Shown in pieces: positions 7,361-11,415 of a DNA stretch of 11,415 nucleotides. Within the stretch, counting starts at the first letter, position 1, and each line of letters begins with the position of its first letter. The position numbers and the translations under genes were made by a program. Origin of the DNA: an uncultured Propionibacteriaceae bacterium (GTDB taxonomy: Bacteria > Actinomycetota > Actinomycetes > Propionibacteriales > Propionibacteriaceae); the NCBI GenBank assembly GCA_937988865.1, contig CALKHV010000027.1, positions 1-11,415 on the forward strand, written 5' to 3'. Below the pieces are notes generated by a model. The model did no database searches. It saw nothing but the letters and a program-made list of their open reading frames with translations, and had not been told where the DNA came from.

Positions 7361-8821
7361 GTGACCTCACCCCACGCAGACGAGATGGAAGCCCCGGGCG
7401 CCTGGCCCGCACTGTGGGCCCTGGCGCTGGGCTTCTTCATGATGCTCGTCGACGGGACGATCGTGTCGGTGGCCATCCCCGCGATCATGGTGTCACTGGA
7501 CGCGGACGTCACCCAGGTCATCTGGGTGAGTTCCGCCTACCTGCTCACCTACGCGATCCCCCTCCTCATCAGCGGACGCCTGGGTGACCGCTTCGGTCCC
7601 AAGAACCTCTCGATCGCGGGTCTCGCCGTGTTCACGCTTGCGTCCCTGTGGTGCGGGCTGAGCGGGTCGATCACCTCCCTCATCGCGGCCCGGGCGGTGC
7701 AGGGGCTCGGGGCGGCGCTGATGAGCCCGCAGACGATGGCCGTGATCACGCGGATCTTCCCGCCCCACCGCCGCGGTGCGCCGATGGGGTTGTGGGGGGC
7801 GACGGCGTCCGTGGCGTCCCTCATCGGGCCGGTGCTCGGCGGTCTGCTCATCGACTCGGTCGGCTGGCGCTGGATCTTCTTCGTCAACATCCCCGTGGGA
7901 CTGGTGGCGATCGCGGCGGTCTGGCGGTACGTGCCGAAGCTGGAGACGCATGCGCACCGCTTCGACATCGCCGGCGTGCTGCTCAACGCGCTGGGCCTCA
8001 TGATGGTGGTCTTCGGTGTGCAGCAGGGCCAGTCGCTCGGGTGGCCGTCCTGGATCTGGGCTGTGATCGGGTCAGGTGTGGTGGTGCTCGGGGTGTTCAT
8101 CTGGCAGCAGGCGCGGACGTCCGGCGAGCCGCTCATGCCCCTCGGGCTCTTCGCGAACCGCAACTTCTCCGCCGCCAACGTGGGCATCTTCGTGATGGGC
8201 GCGATCGTGGTCTCGATGAGTTTCCCGATGATGCTCTACTTCCAGACCGGACGCGGACTCTCCCCGACGCAGGCCGCCCTGCTCGGCCTGCCGACCGCGG
8301 TGGTGTCGCTCGTGGCCGCGCCGGTGATCGGGAAGCTGGTGAACAACCGTCCGACGAAGCCGTTCGTGCTCTTCGGATTCATCGCCTTCGGGCTGTGCCT
8401 GCTGGCGAATGCGCTGTTGATGCGTCCGGATGTGTCGGTGCTGTGGTTCCTCGTGCCCGCGACGGTGATGGGCGTGGCCAACTCGAGCATCTGGGGGCCG
8501 CTGTCGATGTCCGCGACCCGCGACCTCCCCCTGCGCTGGGCCGGAGCGGGGTCAGGGGTCTACAACGCGACGCGCCAGCTGGGTTCGGTGCTCGGTTCGG
8601 CCGCGATCGCGGCGATCATCGCGTGGCAACTGGCGGCGAACCTGCCGGGCGGGAGTCCGGGGGCGGCTCCTGAGGGCGTGCACCAGGCACTGCCGGATGT
8701 CTTCCTCGCGCCGTTCGCCACCGCCATGCGCCACGCGGCCTTCTTCCCGGCGGCCCTGGTGCTGGTCGGGATCGCCGCCGCGAGCATGCTGGTGAAGCCC
8801 GCTTTCCTCCGCGAGAAGTGA
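7361..8821 (+). CDS. DHA2-type MFS drug/metabolite exporter (EmrB/QacA-like)
   Basis: A 486-residue protein of the 14-helix drug:H+ antiporter 2 group, of expected length. Helix 1 carries the family's acidic motif LVDGTIVSVAIPAI (29-42, with Asp31). Motif A between helices 2 and 3 is GRLGDRFGPK (72-81). Arg111 in AARAVQGLGAALMSP is motif B, and SLIGPVLGGLL (153-163) is the antiporter motif C, followed by GWRWIFFVNIPVG. It should export a small molecule from the cytoplasm in exchange for protons; the substrate cannot be read from sequence. An alternative GTG start at 7355 lies between the -10 box and 7361, and I prefer 7361 on promoter spacing. Transcription may also enter from the upstream six-cysteine gene. 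The gene ends in a long hairpin shared with the convergent MFS gene. Confidence 0.9.
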   Translation: MTSPHADEMEAPGAWPALWALALGFFMMLVDGTIVSVAIPAIMVSLDADVTQVIWVSSAYLLTYAIPLLISGRLGDRFGPKNLSIAGLAVFTLASLWCGLSGSITSLIAARAVQGLGAALMSPQTMAVITRIFPPHRRGAPMGLWGATASVASLIGPVLGGLLIDSVGWRWIFFVNIPVGLVAIAAVWRYVPKLETHAHRFDIAGVLLNALGLMMVVFGVQQGQSLGWPSWIWAVIGSGVVVLGVFIWQQARTSGEPLMPLGLFANRNFSAANVGIFVMGAIVVSMSFPMMLYFQTGRGLSPTQAALLGLPTAVVSLVAAPVIGKLVNNRPTKPFVLFGFIAFGLCLLANALLMRPDVSVLWFLVPATVMGVANSSIWGPLSMSATRDLPLRWAGAGSGVYNATRQLGSVLGSAAIAAIIAWQLAANLPGGSPGAAPEGVHQALPDVFLAPFATAMRHAAFFPAALVLVGIAAASMLVKPAFLREK

Positions 8822-8887
8822 GCGTCAACTCACTCCTGCGGTTCTGTCTGAGTTCACACACATCCGCAGGAGTGAGTGGACGCTCAC
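8818..8887. terminator. Long bidirectional hairpin between two convergent MFS genes
   Basis: The 24-base arms 8818-8841 and 8864-8887 pair with a single mismatch (A8827 against G8878) around a 22-base loop. The outer nine bases are GTGAGCGTC and GACGCTCAC; the inner part is ACTCACTCCTGCGG and its complement. The TGA of the left gene (8819-8821) and the TGA of the right gene (8884-8886, complement) lie within opposite arms. There is no T-tract on either side. Position and strength suggest a bidirectional terminator or an RNA 3'-end stabiliser for both genes. Confidence 0.7.
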
Positions 8888-10101
8888 AAGGGGCAGGTGT
8901 CCCAGGCGTCCGGACGTGGGATTTCCCGGATGGGCCGTGACGCGGCCGCGGCGAGCGTGGCTGCCATGAGGAGGGCGAGGAAGGTGCTGATCGTCGTCCG
9001 GTAGCCGAGTGCCTGCAGTGCCCAGCCGGCGGTGAGCGGGGCAAGGGCTGCGAGTCCGCCGACGGCGACGGTGATGACCGACTGGACGCGTCCCTGCAAC
9101 TCGGGCGGCACCAGGCCGAACAGGTAGCCCAGAAGCCCGGTGTTGAGGGAGGGGATGAGCAGGCTCCCGACGGCGGCGCTGGTGAGGATGACCCCGTACC
9201 GCCCGGAGGCGACCGTGGGGACGAGCGCCAGGCTGAGCAGCCCGAGCGTCACCGCGACGAGGGCCCCGGTGGGGATTCGCTGCACGACCGCCCCGGCGAT
9301 CAGCGAGCCGAGAAGCAGCGCGGACGCCTCGGCTGCCGACAGCCAGCCGATCTGCAGCGGCGTGAAGCCCTGCGACAGCAGCCAGAGCTGGAACCCGACG
9401 AAGATGCCCCCGACGGCGAAGTTGACCACCATGATCATCGGCAGCAGGTGGCGGAGGCGTGGCTTGCCCCAGATCCAGCGTCCGGCGGAAGCGATGTCGC
9501 CGACGATGCTCCGCTGGTCGTAGGCGGGCGGCCTGAGGTCGGCGCGGATGCCGAAAGTGGCGAGGCCGGCGATGGCATACCCCACGAGCGCCGTCGCGAA
9601 GGGGAGCCACGAGACGAGCCCGTACAGGAAGCCACCCACGGGCCCGGACGCCAGGCTCACCGCCGCGTCGCGTCCCTGGTTGGCGGCCGCGGCCCGGGGA
9701 TACTCGGTGGTCGACACGAGCGAGCGGAGGGCGGCGTCCGTCGCGAGGCCGAAGAACCCGGCGAGGAGGGCGCCGAGGCCCGCGAGGAGGACGAAGACCG
9801 GGTAGGTGAGGTGCCGGGTTGCGGCCAGGATGGTGATCGTTCCCCAGATGACAAGCCCGGACGCAGCGTAGAGCCGCATGAGACGCCGGCGGTCGTGGCG
9901 GTCGATGACGACGCCGCCGGGGATGGCGGCCAGCGTGCCGAGGGCCTGGGTGAGCGTGCCGACCACGCCGGCGAGCACGGTCGAACCGGTGAGCCCGAAA
10001 GCGAAGAGCGGCACGACGAAGGCGCGCAGGGCGACGGCGCTCGCGCCGGCCGTGTCGCCGGCGAACCACCAGCGGTAGTCGCGATTCCTGAGAAGACCCA
10101 C
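8884..10101 (-). CDS. DHA3-type MFS transporter (EntS-like)
   Basis: A 405-residue protein with about twelve membrane helices. It begins with the LLRNRDYRWWFAGDTAGASA pattern typical of MFS_3/DHA3 exporters such as EntS and macrolide-efflux relatives. Motif A is PGGVVIDRHDRRRLM (61-75). A cytoplasmic central loop occurs around 190-215 (RADLRPPAYDQRSIVGDIASAGRWIWGKPRLR), then the second six-helix bundle. The likely role is export of a small molecule or siderophore; the substrate is unknown. The GTG at 10099-10101 has no Shine-Dalgarno but is preceded by a -10 box at leaderless spacing. Divergent from the MDR dehydrogenase gene with 230 bases between, and convergent with the DHA2 gene. Family is secure, function is not. 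Confidence 0.88.
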   Translation of the reverse strand: MGLLRNRDYRWWFAGDTAGASAVALRAFVVPLFAFGLTGSTVLAGVVGTLTQALGTLAAIPGGVVIDRHDRRRLMRLYAASGLVIWGTITILAATRHLTYPVFVLLAGLGALLAGFFGLATDAALRSLVSTTEYPRAAAANQGRDAAVSLASGPVGGFLYGLVSWLPFATALVGYAIAGLATFGIRADLRPPAYDQRSIVGDIASAGRWIWGKPRLRHLLPMIMVVNFAVGGIFVGFQLWLLSQGFTPLQIGWLSAAEASALLLGSLIAGAVVQRIPTGALVAVTLGLLSLALVPTVASGRYGVILTSAAVGSLLIPSLNTGLLGYLFGLVPPELQGRVQSVITVAVGGLAALAPLTAGWALQALGYRTTISTFLALLMAATLAAAASRPIREIPRPDAWDTCPL

Positions 10102-10107
10102 GGGTCG

Positions 10108-10113
10108 AGCCTA
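10108..10113 (-). promoter_or_regulatory. Candidate leaderless -10 box of the DHA3 MFS gene
   Basis: On the minus strand this reads TAGGCT (TANNNT) and ends exactly six bases before the GTG start at 10101. This repeats the arrangement seen at 6245, 6286 and 7349. No clear -35 is present. Confidence 0.45.
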
Positions 10114-10146
10114 GACACCAGCCGGAGCGCGGGTTCGCGCTTCGTG

Positions 10147-10224
10147 GTGGCCGTTCCTGGTCCCGCGCTGGCTCGGGAGCGTGTTTCGGTGGCGCCGCGA
10201 GGTCGCGGGACCGACTTCGGCCAC
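10147..10224. repeat. Nested inverted repeat in the divergent MFS / dehydrogenase intergenic region
   Basis: Outer arms GTGGCCG (10147-10153) and CGGCCAC (10218-10224) enclose inner arms GGTCCCGCG (10159-10167) and CGCGGGACC (10204-10212). Both sides carry the same five-base gap between outer and inner arm, so sixteen perfect pairs form around a symmetrical 5x5 internal loop. The apical 36 bases contain a small GCTC/GAGC hairpin. It lies between the two divergent candidate promoters. It could be an operator for a dimeric regulator, a structured RNA, or a terminator protecting against read-through. No function can be assigned. Confidence 0.5.
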
Positions 10225-10254
10225 GCCCGTCGCCGAGAGGGCCCGAATCGTGGT

Positions 10255-10326
10255 TACGGTGGACGCCTGGCTGCGGACGTGGTGCGCTGGAGTCGTGCCG
10301 ACGCGGGTGCTCGGCGGGAGCGGAGG
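10255..10326 (+). promoter_or_regulatory. Candidate -10 box and ribosome binding site of the MDR dehydrogenase
   Basis: A TANNNT hexamer (TACGGT, 10255-10260) would start transcription near 10267. The leader of about 65 bases ends with a clear Shine-Dalgarno GGAGG (10322-10326) five bases before the ATG at 10332. The RBS is strong; the -10 is weak because no -35 is seen and such hexamers occur by chance. Confidence 0.35.
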
Positions 10327-10331
10327 ACGAG

Positions 10332-11372
10332 ATGTTGGCTGTTGTGGTGCACGGGCCGAACGACCTGCGGATCGACGACGTCGCGGAGCCGGTGCCGGCG
10401 CCCGGTCACGTCCTTGTGGAGCTGGAGTGGGGTGGTATCTGCGGTTCCGACCTGTCGTACTGGAAGCACGGTGCGTCCGGGACGGCGGTGCTCCGTGAAC
10501 CGTTGATCCTCGGTCACGAGGTGGCGGGCCGTGTCGCGGCGATCGGGCCCGATGCGGTGGCCGAATTGGCGGCTCGCGGGATTGAGGTCGGAACCCCTGT
10601 CGCCCTGCACCCTGCGACGCTGGTCGGCGACCACGCGATGCCCGCGGACCTTGCGCACCGGACCAACCTCTGGCCCGAGGTGCGCTACTTCGGTTCGGCC
10701 GCCTTCCTCCCCCATGAGCAGGGTGGTTTCTGCCGGTACCGCGCCGTCCGCCCGGACCAGTTGCGTGTGGTGCCCGAGGGGGTGTCGACGAAGGAGGCGG
10801 CCTTGGCGGAGCCACTCGCGGTCGCGCTGCACGCTGTGTCCAGGGCGGGTGACCTGGGCGGACGCACGGTGCTCGTCAACGGCGCGGGACCCATCGGGGC
10901 GCTCGTCGTCGCCGCAGCTCGGGCGAAGGGGGCGGCCGTGGTGACGGCCGTGGACCCGTCACCGGCGGCCAGGGCGATCGCGTCGCGGATGGGCGCGTCC
11001 GTGGTTGTCGAACCCGGTGTGGACGCCCTGCCCACCGACGTGGACGTCGCGTTCGAGGCGTCCGGGGTGCCCGGGACGCTGGGCTCGGTCATCGCCGCGG
11101 TCAGGCGTGGGGGCGTCCTGGTGCAGGTGGGGAATCTCCCCGGGGGCGACGTCTCCGCGACGTTGGGAAATCTGGTGACGAGGGAGATCGACTACCGCGG
11201 TTCCTACCGGTTCATCGACGAGATCAGTGAGGCGCTCGAGTTGATGGCTTCCGGTCTCGATGTCGGCCCGCTCATGACCCACGAGGTGTCCATCGGCGAT
11301 GCGGCAAGGGGTTTTGCCCTCGCGGCAGACCGGTCGACGGACTCGTCGAAGGTGATGATCCGGTTGTCGTAG
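10332..11372 (+). CDS. idnD: L-idonate 5-dehydrogenase-like zinc-dependent MDR oxidoreductase lacking the structural zinc site
   Basis: A 346-residue medium-chain dehydrogenase. It resembles E. coli IdnD, which interconverts L-idonate and 5-ketogluconate with NAD(P). Catalytic zinc ligands are present: Cys37 in GGICGSDLSYWKHG, His62-Glu63 in LGHEV, and Glu160 in LAEPLAVALHAV. The IdnD-like signature RYFGSAAFLPHEQGGFCRY (118-136) is clear. The Rossmann motif is GAGPIG (184-189), with Asp208 after strand 2 favouring NAD. Oddly, the four-cysteine structural-zinc lobe is gone: residues 94-118, between HPAT and VRY, contain no Cys. The true substrate could be another polyol or sugar acid. Start fixed by GGAGG five bases before the ATG. 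No sugar regulator, kinase or gluconate transporter lies beside it in the window. Confidence 0.85.
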   Translation: MLAVVVHGPNDLRIDDVAEPVPAPGHVLVELEWGGICGSDLSYWKHGASGTAVLREPLILGHEVAGRVAAIGPDAVAELAARGIEVGTPVALHPATLVGDHAMPADLAHRTNLWPEVRYFGSAAFLPHEQGGFCRYRAVRPDQLRVVPEGVSTKEAALAEPLAVALHAVSRAGDLGGRTVLVNGAGPIGALVVAAARAKGAAVVTAVDPSPAARAIASRMGASVVVEPGVDALPTDVDVAFEASGVPGTLGSVIAAVRRGGVLVQVGNLPGGDVSATLGNLVTREIDYRGSYRFIDEISEALELMASGLDVGPLMTHEVSIGDAARGFALAADRSTDSSKVMIRLS

Positions 11373-11409
11373 TTGTCCACAGCCGGGAGCTTCGGCCTGT
11401 TTGTCCACA
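11373..11409 (+). promoter_or_regulatory. Two DnaA-box-like TTGTCCACA repeats
   Basis: TTGTCCACA occurs at 11373-11381, directly after the dehydrogenase stop codon, and again at 11401-11409, each followed by G. Starts are 28 bases apart in the same orientation. This nonamer is the DnaA-box consensus reported for Streptomyces and mycobacteria. The pair may be a DnaA-binding or titration site, or the edge of a larger cluster beyond the window. Confidence 0.45.
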
Positions 11410-11415
11410 GATTCG

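Noticed and set aside
11382..11397. Small GCCG/CGGC hairpin between the two TTGTCCACA repeats as a terminator of the dehydrogenase gene
   Set aside because: Only four base pairs with a seven-base loop and no T-run; too weak to support.
10685..11408. Minus-strand open frames opposite the dehydrogenase
   Set aside because: The plus-strand protein has intact zinc, Rossmann and IdnD signatures and a strong ribosome binding site; the antisense translations are low-complexity.

Overview
The window is high-GC DNA (roughly two-thirds G+C or more) with closely packed genes, SD-less GTG/ATG starts preceded by TANNNT-like -10 boxes, and two TTGTCCACA DnaA-box-type sites at its right end. Together these suggest an actinobacterium. 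The sodium-pump-type methylmalonyl-CoA decarboxylase operon fits a propionate/succinate-metabolising lineage such as Propionibacteriaceae, but that placement is inference.

Layout. 1-276: 3' end of an unrecognised gene. 350-832 (+): small four-helix membrane protein with a charged C-terminal helix. 856-4407 (-): four-gene operon, transcribed mmdA-mmdD-mmdC-mmdB, encoding the carboxyltransferase, the small membrane anchor, the biotin carrier and the membrane Na+ pump subunit of a biotin-dependent methylmalonyl-CoA decarboxylase. 4483-5685 (-): MosC/YbjJ-type MFS transporter. 5825-6238 (-): VOC/glyoxalase-like protein. 6298-7335 (+), divergent from it: membrane-anchored protein of unknown function with six cysteines. 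7361-8821 (+): DHA2-type (EmrB/QacA) MFS efflux protein. 8884-10101 (-), convergent: DHA3-type MFS protein. A long hairpin separates these two genes and includes both of their stop codons. 10332-11372 (+): L-idonate 5-dehydrogenase-like zinc MDR enzyme that has lost the structural-zinc cysteines. 11373-11415: two DnaA-box-like repeats. No gene-free stretch exceeds 300 bases; the largest (10102-10331, 230 bp) holds a nested inverted repeat and two candidate promoters.

How it works together. The mmd gene products should form one membrane complex. MmdA moves the carboxyl group of methylmalonyl-CoA to biotin on MmdC, and MmdB decarboxylates carboxybiotin while exporting Na+, with MmdD tethering the assembly. 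The other genes look like single-gene or two-gene accessory units, mostly exporters, with no evident shared pathway.

The most unusual signal is at DNA level rather than gene level. The hexamer GCGTCC/GGACGC occurs about 79 times by hand count, roughly five times chance expectation for this composition. It is on both strands about equally, in all reading frames, and in intergenic DNA at the same density as in genes. It resembles genome-wide dispersed short motifs such as DNA uptake sequences or HIP1. I found no CRISPR array, RNA gene, insertion sequence or phage gene.
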